A stretch of DNA of 35,212 nt from Rhodobacterales bacterium RIFCSPHIGHO2_02_FULL_62_130 (GCA_001828855.1 MHZT01000009.1:1-35212), one strand, 5' to 3'; positions 1-7,605 are shown, counted from the stretch's first letter. Numbers and translations: made by a program. Notes: generated by a model from the sequence alone, not told the origin.

Positions 1-70
1 CGCCATGCAAGACCTCCATCTGCAACCGATGACCTTCTCGCAGGCGCGTCACCCAACGAAAACGCGCAAA

Positions 71-96
71 ATCAATGGGACGGAGACGCCGCATAC
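71..96 (+). repeat. 26-bp direct repeat, copy 1 (IS-associated)
   Basis: A stretch beginning ATCAATGGGACGGAGACG and ending GCATAC recurs at 3581-3606 with one mismatch, in the same orientation. The second copy follows an IS66 TnpC relic, so the repeat probably comes from the flank or end of an IS66-type element. Here it lies just before the surviving coding part of a truncated glycosyltransferase, which fits an IS-mediated deletion of that gene's 5' end. The IS66 origin is inferred. Confidence 0.5.
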
Positions 97-143
97 GTCG
101 CACTCGCCGCAACCGTCATGTTCTGGCTATGATCCGAGAATGA

Positions 144-1018
144 GTCCTGACCCTAAGGCTTATCATCGCGCCGCACGACTTTTTCTATCTCGACCCCCGC
201 ATTGACCCGGCCTTGATCAATCTGAAGAGCTGTATCCTCTTCAACACCGAGCAAATCCCCTCGTTCTGGTTTGGACGAGCCTACCGCTTTCTGCGGGCGG
301 CAGCGGGTGTGCTGGATATCAATCTACAGACGGCGGCCCGCCTGTCCCAACTGGGCCTGCCAGTCCGGTTCCTACCCTTGGGACGGATCGAAGGGTTCCC
401 GCTGTTTCAGCAAACCCTGCCAATTCCAAAGGAATATGCAGATTGGAGCGGAACGGAAGCCGCGGGCACCATCGACGCCGACCACCCGCTTGCAGAACGG
501 CCCATTGACCTGCTCTGGATCGGATCAAATGCGCGACGGCGTCAGGCCTTTTGGGAGAGGGCTAAGCCGACCTTTGATCAGCACGCCAGTTTTGTTCGGC
601 TGGTGAATGTCAAAGGGACCCTGAAGGCCGACCACCCCGACGCCATTTCAGGATTGGCCTTTGCCGCGCTGGCCCGTCAAAGCAAGATCCTGCTAAACGT
701 CCACCACTTCGACGCACCCTATTTCGAATGGCAGCGGCTGATGCATTTTGGTTTCTTGCAGGCGCCTGTGTGGTCAGTGAAACGGTAAGCCAGATTCCCG
801 GCATGCAACCCGGTTCGCATTATCTGCAAACAGACATCGCCCAGCTTCCCGCCTACGTCGACTGGCTGCTGCGTGATGACGAAGGGCGTGCAACTTTAGA
901 TCGGGTGCGGCTGCAGGGTCAGGCCGCAGCGATGCAGCACTACGACCTACCCCAGACGCTGGCCGCGATATTTCTTGCGCATAGCGGCTGTGTTGATGGC
1001 GTGGATGCCCCCTCCTGA
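144..1018 (+). pseudogene. Glycosyltransferase (CgeB/group-1-like), 5'-truncated and frameshifted
   Basis: The reading frame is open from about 144, after a stop at 141, without a good start codon. A TTG at 213 is only an internal possibility. The residues upstream of it (IIAPHDFFYLDPRID) look like genuine family sequence, so the true N-terminus is missing. The frame runs to 788, but homology continues in another frame to 1018: SKILLNVHHFDAPYFEWQRL then GFLQ, followed by GACVVSETVSQIPGM. That pattern is typical of the C-terminal half of Glyco_trans_1_2 (CgeB-like) transferases acting on surface glycans. One missing G near 760 restores the join. The 3' end abuts an IS110 leader at about 1001-1006, so the C-terminus may also be clipped. 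It could belong with the glycan operon at 28.4-31.3 kb. Substrate unknown. Confidence 0.7.
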
Positions 1019-1426
1019 CGGCATCGCAATGTGCCAATGTGATGATTGTTGAAGCCATCACAGAAGGAGAGGACATCCATGTCGGAAGTTACCATCATCG
1101 GCATTGACCTGGCAAAGCGCGTTTTCCAGTTGCACGGGGCGCGCGAGGACAGGTCTGTTGTGTTTCGCAAGAAGCTTTCCCGAGGTCAGGTTCTGGCATT
1201 TATTTCCCAGCAATCCAGGTGCGTTGTCGCCATGGAGGCTTGCGCCACGGCACATGGCTGGGGTCGCGAGTTCGAGAAGCTTGGCCACTCTGTGCGCTTG
1301 ATCCCGCCGGTCTATGTGAAGCCGTTCGTAAAGCGCCAGAAGAATGATGCGGCGGATGCTGAGGCTATTGTCGAAGCAGCGTTGCGCCCCCGGCGAAACC
1401 ATCTTGGCCGAGAGGAGACGCATTAA
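1003..1426 (+). mobile_element. IS110-family relic (leader plus 5' part of transposase)
   Basis: A leader containing CTGACGGCATCGCAATGTGCCA resembles the leader of the complete IS110 element at 18.3-19.7 kb and the relic at 6.8 kb. It is followed by the first third of an IS110 transposase. The element stops abruptly in the coding region and no right end was recognised, so it cannot move by itself. It differs enough from the full copy to be a separate, older arrival. Confidence 0.75.
1079..1426 (+). pseudogene. IS110-family transposase, C-terminally truncated
   Basis: The start is the ATG at 1079, preceded by AAGGAGAGGAC at normal spacing. The product is about 115 aa against about 340 aa for the family. 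It contains the N-terminal DEDD RuvC-like half: IGIDLAKRVFQLHG near residues 6-19, VAMEACATAHGW near 46-57 and KRQKNDAADAEAI near 89-101. Similarity ends after EAALRP and the last dozen residues are foreign. The C-terminal Transposase_20 domain with its catalytic serine is absent, so it is inactive. It resembles the N-terminus of the intact copy at 18603-19631 but is clearly diverged from it. Confidence 0.85.
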
Positions 1427-1631
1427 ACACCACACCATCCAAAACCTGCGCTTGAGCCATCAGCATCAAGCAGCATAACCTAAAACAGATGAGTCCGAAC
1501 CTTATCTTCAAAAATTAGGCCGCTTGTTCCAAATCATTCGACGACGGACATAAGCGGCTGTTAAGGCTCATCGAACTGGCGGCAAAGAACGCCCGGCGTC
1601 CAAACATCTCAAATCTCTGTTCAAAATATCG
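1427..1631. other. Gene-free stretch
   Basis: No convincing coding frame between the IS110 relic and the hairpin downstream of the first secreted-protein gene. The phrase GACGACGGAC occurs near 1542 and again at about 1632, a short direct repeat of unknown meaning. The base composition is less GC-rich than the neighbours, compatible with old mobile-element debris. Confidence 0.4.
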
Positions 1632-1685
1632 GACGACGGACCCACGCCCGTGCCTGCGACGTCGCACAGGCGTGGGTCCGTCGTC
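1632..1685 (-). terminator. Long hairpin downstream of the secreted protein gene
   Basis: Perfect 17-bp arms (GACGACGGACCCACGCC at 1632-1648 and its reverse complement at 1669-1685) enclose a 20-nt loop that holds the palindrome TGCGACGTCGCA. It lies about 20 nt beyond the stop of the minus-strand gene 1707-2918, the position of a transcription terminator. The tract that follows on the minus strand (GATATTTTGAAC) is only mildly T-rich, so termination is plausible, not certain. It could also be a recombination or protein-binding site. Confidence 0.5.
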
Positions 1686-1706
1686 AAATCCGCCGTTGTT
1701 GGGCCC

Positions 1707-2918
1707 TCAGTTCTGGCCCACCACTCCCCCAACCGCCGCTTTGACGCCCGACACGATCGCACCGGTGTTGACCGCGCCCAGCGTGGTGGTGGACAGGTTG
1801 CCGACCGTGCCGTTCACCGCCGTCAGGCTGTTGGAGATCGAGCCGTCAACCCATGTCATGTTCGCCGCCACGTTCAACACCAGCGCCGCCATGTCCGCCG
1901 AACCACCCACTTGCCCCGCCGCCGTCGACACAGCGCTTGAGGACCGCGCCTGCGCCTCGCTCAGCGTGGCATTGACCCCGAGCTCTATGTTGCCAGTGTT
2001 GACTGCGCCCAGAACGGTGGTGGCCATATCGCCCAGCCCCATGGTCGGCAGGTTCTGCACCACCGCCCCTATGCCGCTCTCCCCGGTCACGGCCTGCGTC
2101 GTGCCCGCCAGCCCCAAAAGAATATTGCTGATCGACCCGTCAATACCGGTCGGCACCAGCGTCTCGACAAAGCCCGACCCTTCGGTGAGCGAGGCGATGT
2201 TGCCAAACAGCGTCAGGGCTGCGGCCTCGGCAGCGGCGGCGCTGTCCGCTTCGGTACCGCTGACCCCGGCATAGCTCCAGCTGTCGGCAGTCGGTGGGAG
2301 GATGTCCGAGTAGGCAGCCTCTGCCGCAACCGCGACCGCGGCAAGGGCTGCTGCTTCGGTGCCATAGGTGGTCCCGCCATAGGGATAGCCAGGCGTCGAA
2401 ATATTGATCCTGTCGGCGTCGGCCGGCACGGAATCCGGATAGACCACCACGAATTGCTCGGCTGTATAGTAGGGCTCGCCCAGAAAGGCATAGGTCGTCA
2501 CCGCGGGCGCATAGACGATGGTGGCCGACTGCGCTTCAAAAAAGGCGTCAACATCAGCCTGCCGGGCGGCTAGCGCCTCGGCTTCGGTTACAAAGCTGGT
2601 GCTGTCATAGACATAGCCAACCGTACCTGGTGTGTAGACGACCTCACTCAATTCGGTTAGGATCATCTCCTCACGTGCGGCAAGATAGTCGGCCTCAGAT
2701 ACCTCGGCACCTTCCAGCATATAGACGGTTGACTGGCCCACCACCGATTCAACACCGAAACTCCCGACATTCTCGGCGCTATTGACGAACACGCCAGTGA
2801 TCGGAGCCATCTTGCTGGCCCCGTCGATTTGCCCCAGCACTCGCTCAAGGATGGACTGAGCGTGAACCGGGGTTGCGACGACCCCCAAGGCCAGTGCGGC
2901 AAGTGTTGCAGATTTCAT
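1707..2918 (-). CDS. Secreted protein with duplicated TTTLGAVNTG module (paralogue A)
   Basis: A 403-aa protein starting at the ATG at 2918, preceded by AGGAGACCTC. Residues 1-20 form a clear Sec signal peptide ending VHA, so it is exported. The mature protein begins QSILERVLGQI. The middle is Ala/Tyr/Glu-rich (about residues 70-240). The C-terminus holds a duplicated module: DGSISN (260-265) followed by GDMATTVLGAVNTG (296-309), and DGSISN (358-363) followed by GNLSTTTLGAVNTG (373-386). No known enzyme motif, lipobox or anchor was seen. The gene at 4478-5989 is a paralogue sharing SILERVL and both C-terminal modules. The regular short Gly/Asn/Thr strands suggest a beta-rich structural, adhesive or fibre-forming surface protein; that is inference, and I do not recognise the family. 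Confidence 0.8.
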   Translation of the reverse strand: MKSATLAALALGVVATPVHAQSILERVLGQIDGASKMAPITGVFVNSAENVGSFGVESVVGQSTVYMLEGAEVSEADYLAAREEMILTELSEVVYTPGTVGYVYDSTSFVTEAEALAARQADVDAFFEAQSATIVYAPAVTTYAFLGEPYYTAEQFVVVYPDSVPADADRINISTPGYPYGGTTYGTEAAALAAVAVAAEAAYSDILPPTADSWSYAGVSGTEADSAAAAEAAALTLFGNIASLTEGSGFVETLVPTGIDGSISNILLGLAGTTQAVTGESGIGAVVQNLPTMGLGDMATTVLGAVNTGNIELGVNATLSEAQARSSSAVSTAAGQVGGSADMAALVLNVAANMTWVDGSISNSLTAVNGTVGNLSTTTLGAVNTGAIVSGVKAAVGGVVGQN

Positions 2919-3059
2919 CGAGGTCTCCTGAGGAGGTGTTTCCCGCCGACTGAGAGGCGGCTCCTGATCTTACGGTGGTTCTCAAATATCACCGCAGAAA
3001 TGTAGCCGCGAGTCACTTTTTCCCACAGGGCGCATCTGGCTCGTTGGAGTGCATAGCGT

Positions 3060-3076
3060 GGCTGTGTTGCACAACT
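3060..3076 (+). repeat. Solo IS5-type terminal repeat
   Basis: GGCTGTGTTGCACAACT closely resembles the left end of the IS5-type elements seen at 35121 (GGCTTTGTTGCGCAAAT) and about 22880. No IS5 transposase follows; an IS66 relic does. It is probably a scar of an element removed or overwritten. Confidence 0.4.
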
Positions 3077-3109
3077 GGCCTGAGGGCATCAAGGCCAAGC
3101 CGAAGAAAG

Positions 3110-3486
3110 GCTCACCCATCGTGGACGATGGCGCTCCTGCGCATCGCCGCGCTTTACAAGGTCGAGGACGCCATCCGTGGCTCCGCCGCACCGTCCGTCA
3201 GGACCTGTCCCGCCCATTGGTGGACGCCTTCTTCAGCTGGCTCACAGCCCATGCCGCCCGGGTCTCGCGCAAGTCCGATCTCGGCGAGGCCATGGCCTAC
3301 ATGCTCCGCCGCCAGGATGGCTTCCGGCTTTTCCTGGACGACGGCCACGTCGACATCGACTCCAACCTGGTCGATCTCTTCATCCGGCTCGCCAACGGCC
3401 ATCTCGACAAGGACATCGGCGCGCTGATGCCATGGGCCTGCAGCTCGGCGGCCCAGCCCGAGATCGCCTCAATTCCGGAAAAATGA
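3110..3486 (+). pseudogene. IS66-family TnpC transposase relic
   Basis: Fragments of the C-terminal half of IS66 TnpC lie in two frames. RIAALYKVEDAIRG is in one frame up to about 3180. The next frame gives RQDLSRPLVDAFFSWLTAHA, then ARVSRKSDLGEAMAY, LFLDDGHVDIDSNLVD and LANGHLDKDIGALMPWA. A frameshift near 3185 joins them. The usual segment between the DSN..ERAIRP region and the terminal LVNGH region is missing: here DSNLVDLFIRLANGH is fused directly, an internal deletion of about 60-70 codons. TnpA, TnpB and the N-terminal part of TnpC are absent. The relic separates the two paralogous secreted-protein genes. Confidence 0.8.
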
Positions 3487-3580
3487 CCTCATCCGGGACT
3501 CCTTGGTGAGCTCATATGAGGGCTGACAATCCGCAATCACCCTTCGCACGTGCCACCGGGCCGGTCAGCCCAAGCGGAAC

Positions 3581-3606
3581 ATCAATGGGACGGAGACGGC
3601 GCATAC
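3581..3606 (+). repeat. 26-bp direct repeat, copy 2
   Basis: Matches 71-96 with one mismatch (GACGGCGCATAC here against GACGCCGCATAC there). It lies about 95 nt after the IS66 TnpC relic and is probably part of the IS66 flank. Confidence 0.5.
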
Positions 3607-3680
3607 TTCAAACTGCTCGGTGCAGTCACGCTATGTAACTTGTCATTGGCATACTTTCGCGTTGCTTGCCGCTCGGCCGG

Positions 3681-4316
3681 TCATTCAGGCAACTGACTAA
3701 GTGCTAGCCACGCGATCCGTCCCATCAAGGCGTGACGCCGGTCCGCATCGCGCGGCATGCCAGGCATCGCCCGCAAGACGTAGTTGAGGCTTGTGGTGAC
3801 GATCAGCTGCGACGCTGCATACCGCCCTTCGGGACTAATGGCCGCCGAAGGAAGAAATCTGGACTGAAGCGCTGCCATTACGGATACAAAGGCACGAAAC
3901 ACACGCTTGGTTCCGTCAGCAGTTGCCAGCTCGTCGGCGAAATCCTGCAGCATAGCCATGTTTAAACCGAAATGGATCCCATGCATGCACTCGGTGGCTG
4001 CATAGAGTTCGGCGAGGAAAGTTTCAGGTGCGGTGCATGTTGCAGCCTTCTTAAGCTGCGCCTCAAGTTCCTCGACGCATACCCCCGCATATCTGTCGTA
4101 GAGAACAAGAACTGCCTGCCGTTTAGAGCCGAAACGTCTTATAAATGCCCCTCGCCCCAGCCCTGCCCGGGTGGCCACCTGTTCGATCGTTGTCCGCGTC
4201 ATCCCTGTGACGTTGAGGCAAGCCTCAAGTGCATCAAGATAGGCGTCCGTTGTGAGGCGGCTGCGGTCCTGTTTCGGTGGACTAAAGTTCATGAACATTC
4301 CGTTTGGGGCAGCCAA
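3681..4316 (-). CDS. TetR/AcrR-family transcriptional regulator
   Basis: About 211 aa as read from 4316; in-frame ATGs at about 4298 and 4292 would give products starting MFMNFSPPKQ or MNFSPPKQ, and either may be the true start. The N-terminus shows the TetR helix-turn-helix: TTIEQVATRAGLGRGAFIRRFGS followed by KRQAVLVLYDRY, which matches the family pattern well. The C-terminal ligand and dimer domain is poorly conserved, as usual. The gene is divergent from the secreted-protein gene at 4478, with a 161-bp shared region containing the palindrome TAACTCGCAGTTA at 4419-4431. Control of that gene and of itself is therefore the simplest hypothesis. The effector is unknown. Confidence 0.85.
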   Translation of the reverse strand: MAAPNGMFMNFSPPKQDRSRLTTDAYLDALEACLNVTGMTRTTIEQVATRAGLGRGAFIRRFGSKRQAVLVLYDRYAGVCVEELEAQLKKAATCTAPETFLAELYAATECMHGIHFGLNMAMLQDFADELATADGTKRVFRAFVSVMAALQSRFLPSAAISPEGRYAASQLIVTTSLNYVLRAMPGMPRDADRRHALMGRIAWLALSQLPE

Positions 4317-4418
4317 CGGATGTCAAATAGGCCATATCCCATCGTCCACGAAAATATCTTTCGCCACTCAAGGTGCCGAACGAATACTCAAAAGCCAAGG
4401 CGAACCATAAGGAAAAAC

Positions 4419-4431
4419 TAACTCGCAGTTA
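4419..4431. promoter_or_regulatory. Candidate TetR operator palindrome
   Basis: TAACT-CGC-AGTTA is a perfect 5-3-5 palindrome in the AT-rich divergent region between the TetR gene (starting about 4316) and the secreted-protein gene (start 4478). Its place, 47 bp before the GTG start, suits an operator overlapping a promoter. No experiment or matching site elsewhere supports it. Confidence 0.35.
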
Positions 4432-4477
4432 CATTTTTACTCTGCGAAAAAGACTACTGGTTTCCTGAGGTGGTTCC

Positions 4478-5989
4478 GTGACGACAAATAATCTGCCGCG
4501 AAACGTTCTGCCCATGGCGGCGCTGATCCTTGGGTCAGTCGTGTATTTTTTTCCATCGGTTGGTGCAGCTCAAACTTACACCGGGGAACCCAACAACCCG
4601 ATCAACGACAATCAGACAGTCTATGATGGTATCGGTACGGTTACTCCGTTGCCGGGCGGGACTTCGATCCTCGAGCGAGTCCTGTACTCGATAGAACAGC
4701 TTAACCTAGCGTCTCCGGGTTCCATGGTGCCGGTCAACGGGATCTATGCGAACATTTCGGAAAGCGTGGTGAGCCGGAAGTGGTACACAACCGACCGGAC
4801 TGAGGTCGCGTATGAGGATTACCAAGAAGACGTCATCACGCCTTTCAGCGAACCGTTGACTTTCGCGCGGCTTGCCAATTTACCTGTTGGGGGTAATGGG
4901 ACAATCACGTTGGAAGACGGCACGACGATGAATGTTGATGACATCGTGCTGGGAACACTCAAAATCTACGATTGGGCTGGCGGTTTCTTCGGGCCTGCTC
5001 TTGTCCAAACATCCGCCTATACGGGCGCCATGGAATACACTCTGACTGTTGGGGACTTGGGCAGGACTTTCAGGCCGGAACGCGACACACTTAATACATA
5101 TTTTAACGGCGAGCGGCTTTACGATGTACGGTTTAATACGAACGGTTCGCTCGAACTAATCCAGAATAACAGTTCGGCACCGACAAAAATCAGCGAGCTT
5201 GTGGTAATGTTCGAATTTGGGGGCCAGTTGTTCCGTCTCGATTCGGTTGGGGACGGGTCTGGTAACCCCGGAAGCTACATAATCGATGGCGTAACGTACA
5301 ACTCTCAAACCGATGGCGGCGGGAGCGCAGAAGGTGTTGGGGCAATAGCCACGGGCATTTTAAATACAGTTGTGGTCTTGGACGCTGTAACCGGAACCCC
5401 GCGGCTTATGTTATCGGACGACGTAGACGCCGCTGTGACTTCTGGCGAGGTGACGATTGCAAACTATGATTGGGCAGAGAGTGTAACTACAGATTTCACT
5501 CGGCAACTCGACTCGTTTTTTGAAGATTGGAACCAAAGTGAGGTTTCTACCACCATTGATGGGTCAGTAACCAATATCATCAACGCGACAGCGGAAGTTG
5601 CGGCGGCGGCAGCAGGAACCGCGACGGCGCTAGAATTGCCAACCGTGGATGCTGGAAACATTGCCACGACAACTTTGGGTGCAGTGAACACCGGTGAGAT
5701 AACTGTGGGCGTGGGTTCGGCAGTGGATGACGCGGCGACCAGCACTTCACGTGCAATCTCGGCCTCAATGACCGTGGTCGGGGCTTCGACGGAGGCCGGA
5801 ACTATGATGCTGAACATTGCCTCCAACACATCGATCATCAGGGGCAACGTCGAAAATAATGTGATTGCGGCAAACGGTTCGTTTGGCAACATTTCTACCA
5901 CGACTTTGGGAGCCGTAAGCACGGGAACCATCGCCAACGGCATCAACTCGACGCTGCAGGGCATCGTCGGAATGGCAACGCTGAACTGA
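4478..5989 (+). CDS. Secreted protein with duplicated TTTLGAVNTG module (paralogue B)
   Basis: A 503-aa protein with a GTG start at 4478 and upstream CTGAGGTGG as ribosome binding site. An N-terminal signal peptide with an extended n-region (MTTNNLPRNVLPMAALILGS...) ends near residues 29-32 (VGAAQ). The mature part carries SILERVL at 63-69, as in paralogue A (1707-2918). The middle (about 100-340) is Gly/Asn/Thr/Asp-rich and unlike paralogue A. The C-terminus repeats paralogue A's architecture: DGSVTN (361-366), GNIATTTLGAVNTG (393-406), then GNVENN (456-461) and GNISTTTLGAVSTG (470-483). The two genes point away from each other, with a TetR gene and an IS66 relic between. It is probably an extracellular or surface structural protein; family not recognised. 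The base composition is visibly less GC-rich than paralogue A, suggesting separate histories. Confidence 0.8.
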   Translation: MTTNNLPRNVLPMAALILGSVVYFFPSVGAAQTYTGEPNNPINDNQTVYDGIGTVTPLPGGTSILERVLYSIEQLNLASPGSMVPVNGIYANISESVVSRKWYTTDRTEVAYEDYQEDVITPFSEPLTFARLANLPVGGNGTITLEDGTTMNVDDIVLGTLKIYDWAGGFFGPALVQTSAYTGAMEYTLTVGDLGRTFRPERDTLNTYFNGERLYDVRFNTNGSLELIQNNSSAPTKISELVVMFEFGGQLFRLDSVGDGSGNPGSYIIDGVTYNSQTDGGGSAEGVGAIATGILNTVVVLDAVTGTPRLMLSDDVDAAVTSGEVTIANYDWAESVTTDFTRQLDSFFEDWNQSEVSTTIDGSVTNIINATAEVAAAAAGTATALELPTVDAGNIATTTLGAVNTGEITVGVGSAVDDAATSTSRAISASMTVVGASTEAGTMMLNIASNTSIIRGNVENNVIAANGSFGNISTTTLGAVSTGTIANGINSTLQGIVGMATLN

Positions 5990-6012
5990 CCTGTCTCAAC
6001 AAAGACCGCCGG

Positions 6013-6429
6013 ATGACCAAAGCCGCCTTCTTTGCTCTTATGGGAACATTTGCTGTCGATCTGAGTGCGGCTCGCGGACGTCAACCTCCTGGGACCATTA
6101 CGATACTGTTCAGACGAGTACCGATCCTCTGCGTACCGCGCATGTGGCGCAAAGTGAAAATAGACTTGCATACCCAAGTCTATCTCCGTGCGAGCGCGAA
6201 CTCTGGCGTGGCAGTTTATGGCCCGATGCGCTCTGGTTTTGCGGCGTTGTTTCTTGGTGAAAAGAAACGGATCATGGGTGAGTTGCCGTCTGAAATTGCC
6301 GATATGGTTCTTCTAAAGCTCGCCCAGGGCAGTTCGCTAAGGGCGTACCTTGTTGATGCATCACCGCCAAATCTGCGTAAGGACTTGCCTGAAATGGGAT
6401 TCTATATCTCCATCCGGTGTCGTAGCTGA
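6013..6429 (+). other. Weak open frame, probably not a gene
   Basis: A 138-codon frame lies downstream of paralogue B. It has no clear ribosome binding site and an irregular composition. The distal part (GELPSEIADMVLLKLAQGSSLRAYLVD, around 6280-6360) reads somewhat protein-like, but I recognise no domain. It may be a remnant of a longer gene or chance. From 6430 to about 6798 I see no feature. Confidence 0.2.
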
Positions 6430-6798
6430 ACGCCAGTACCTTGGTGCGTTCTGATAGATGAGTCTTCATGTGACATAGCCTCCGGCTTGGCGCGAAATTT
6501 TGGAAAATCGCGTGTCAAAGCAAAGATGCGCAGTTAGTTACGCGCCGCGCGGCAAGAGAGACTCGGTCGCAGCTCCCTGTGGGGATTTGAATACATTGTG
6601 TACTACGACAGACGGTGCGGTCTAGATCCACGCGCCACTCAAGATAGACAACCAGCCGGCCTCATGTCAGACCACATCTGTGGATCGTCTTGAGCAATTT
6701 GCGGTTCCTTATTCTTTTAGGGGTTTGTCACTGTCAAAACCAGATTGGCAGCCGAGGTAACTGATCCCGTGGCCATGACCAACCATATAAGCTGGGCG

Positions 6799-6883
6799 TT
6801 GATGATGTGACCGCCCCCCGACGGCATCGATGTGCCAAGGTGGGTCTGCGACGATCCACAAAGGAGGGCGGTCACATCATCAA
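6799..6883 (+). mobile_element. IS110 leader relic bounded by an 18-bp inverted repeat
   Basis: TTGATGATGTGACCGCCC (6799-6816) is repeated perfectly in inverted form at 6866-6883. The 49 bases between (CCCGACGGCATC...TGTGCCAAGGTGGGTCTGCG) match, with few differences, the 5' leader of the complete IS110 element (19632-19699 read on the minus strand). No transposase coding follows. It is a solo left end, or a small derivative carrying two outward ends. Confidence 0.6.
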
Positions 6884-6923
6884 TGCCGAGTATGGTCGAA
6901 ATCCTGCAATTTCAGTTCTAGCC

Positions 6924-7035
6924 ATGAAGCACCGTCTGTGCCACGAGGAACGGGATGATCTGCTGCGTCCGGATTTGACCGACATTTTCAATGGGCGGCA
7001 CGATCTGGTGAAGCTCTCCGCGCCGCAGGGCCCGG
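6924..7035 (+). pseudogene. IS5-family transposase N-terminal fragment
   Basis: The frame encoding MKHRLCHEERDDLLRPDLTD followed by IFNGRHDLVKLSA resembles the N-terminus of one IS5-family transposase group (DDLLR...IID.RHELVRLA). Similarity is lost after about 35 codons and no DDE domain follows. The call rests on a short pattern and is tentative. Confidence 0.4.
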
Positions 7036-7077
7036 GTGGTTTCTTCCTTTGCGGTGGCGTCCTTCAAGGGATGGGGC

Positions 7078-7371
7078 TCAAACCCCGTCAATCAAAATAT
7101 CCAGCGCACGCTTCAACACGTCGCGATGTTCGGCCAGCGAACCAATCCGGTTTTGCAGCTCTGCGCCTGCAATCGCAGCCATCTCTTGAACGCGAACAAT
7201 CCACGTCTCACCGTCCAGCTCGACCGCTGGAGTGAGGCCCGGAAACGCCACATATCGGCCCACCTCGCGCAAAGGGGCCACGATACGCGACGCATCGATC
7301 CCGATCAGATCAGTCTGCAAATCCACAACAAGTTGACCGCCCTTCAGGCGATAAAGATCAAATTGAGCCAT
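7078..7371 (-). CDS. ccdB: CcdB-type toxin (DNA gyrase inhibitor family)
   Basis: A 97-aa protein resembling CcdB: MAQFDLYRLKGGQLVVDLQTDLI aligns with the F-plasmid protein's N-terminus, and IVAPLREVGRY with its VIPLASARLL segment. The last residues are DILIDGV where F CcdB has FWGI, so the penultimate Gly is kept but the Trp important for gyrase poisoning in F CcdB is Asp; Trp is not conserved across the family. CcdB toxins trap the GyrA-DNA complex and kill or arrest cells that lose the plasmid. The gene follows its antitoxin by 12 nt in the same transcript. Expected role: replicon stabilisation. Activity against gyrase is inferred from the family. Confidence 0.85.
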   Translation of the reverse strand: MAQFDLYRLKGGQLVVDLQTDLIGIDASRIVAPLREVGRYVAFPGLTPAVELDGETWIVRVQEMAAIAGAELQNRIGSLAEHRDVLKRALDILIDGV

Positions 7372-7383
7372 TGACTATGCGTC

Positions 7384-7605
7384 TCAGAAACTTCGGAACG
7401 ATGCGAGAGGCAATCCCTCATTGGTAACCTCCTCGGCATAGGCATTGATCGCTTGGTGGTTTTCAGTGCGCCACAGGCGATTGCGTTCGATCTTGGCAGC
7501 CTCGACGATTGCCGCCTCTGCAAGTCGCGACATGTTAAGGCCCAACGATCGGGCTGTTTCCGCGACATCTGCATCCAGCGTCAGATTCACTTTCACGCGC
7601 CCCAT
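7384..7605 (-). CDS. ccdA: CcdA-type antitoxin
   Basis: A 73-aa protein beginning MGRVKVNLTLDADVAETARSLG, a ribbon-helix-helix DNA-binding N-terminus as in CcdA, followed by NMSRLAEAAIVEAAKIERNRLW. The Glu/Asn-rich C-terminal tail (ENHQAINAYAEEVTNEGLPL) ends in SFRSF and would wrap the toxin. It lies immediately upstream of the toxin gene, the normal antitoxin-first order. The CcdA-CcdB complex usually represses its own promoter, here within about 7606-7650. The combination of size, order and both sequence signatures makes the call firm. Confidence 0.87.
   Translation of the reverse strand: MGRVKVNLTLDADVAETARSLGLNMSRLAEAAIVEAAKIERNRLWRTENHQAINAYAEEVTNEGLPLASFRSF

Noticed and set aside
1650-2274. 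Plus-strand frames of 96 and 200 codons opposite secreted paralogue A
   Set aside because: Low-complexity Pro/Ser/Thr translation antisense to the repeat-containing gene.
2213-2491. 92-codon minus-strand frame inside secreted paralogue A
   Set aside because: Alternative frame of the same coding strand with no start signal.
5464-6177. 237-codon minus-strand frame overlapping the end of secreted paralogue B
   Set aside because: Antisense to the conserved repeat module; no independent support.
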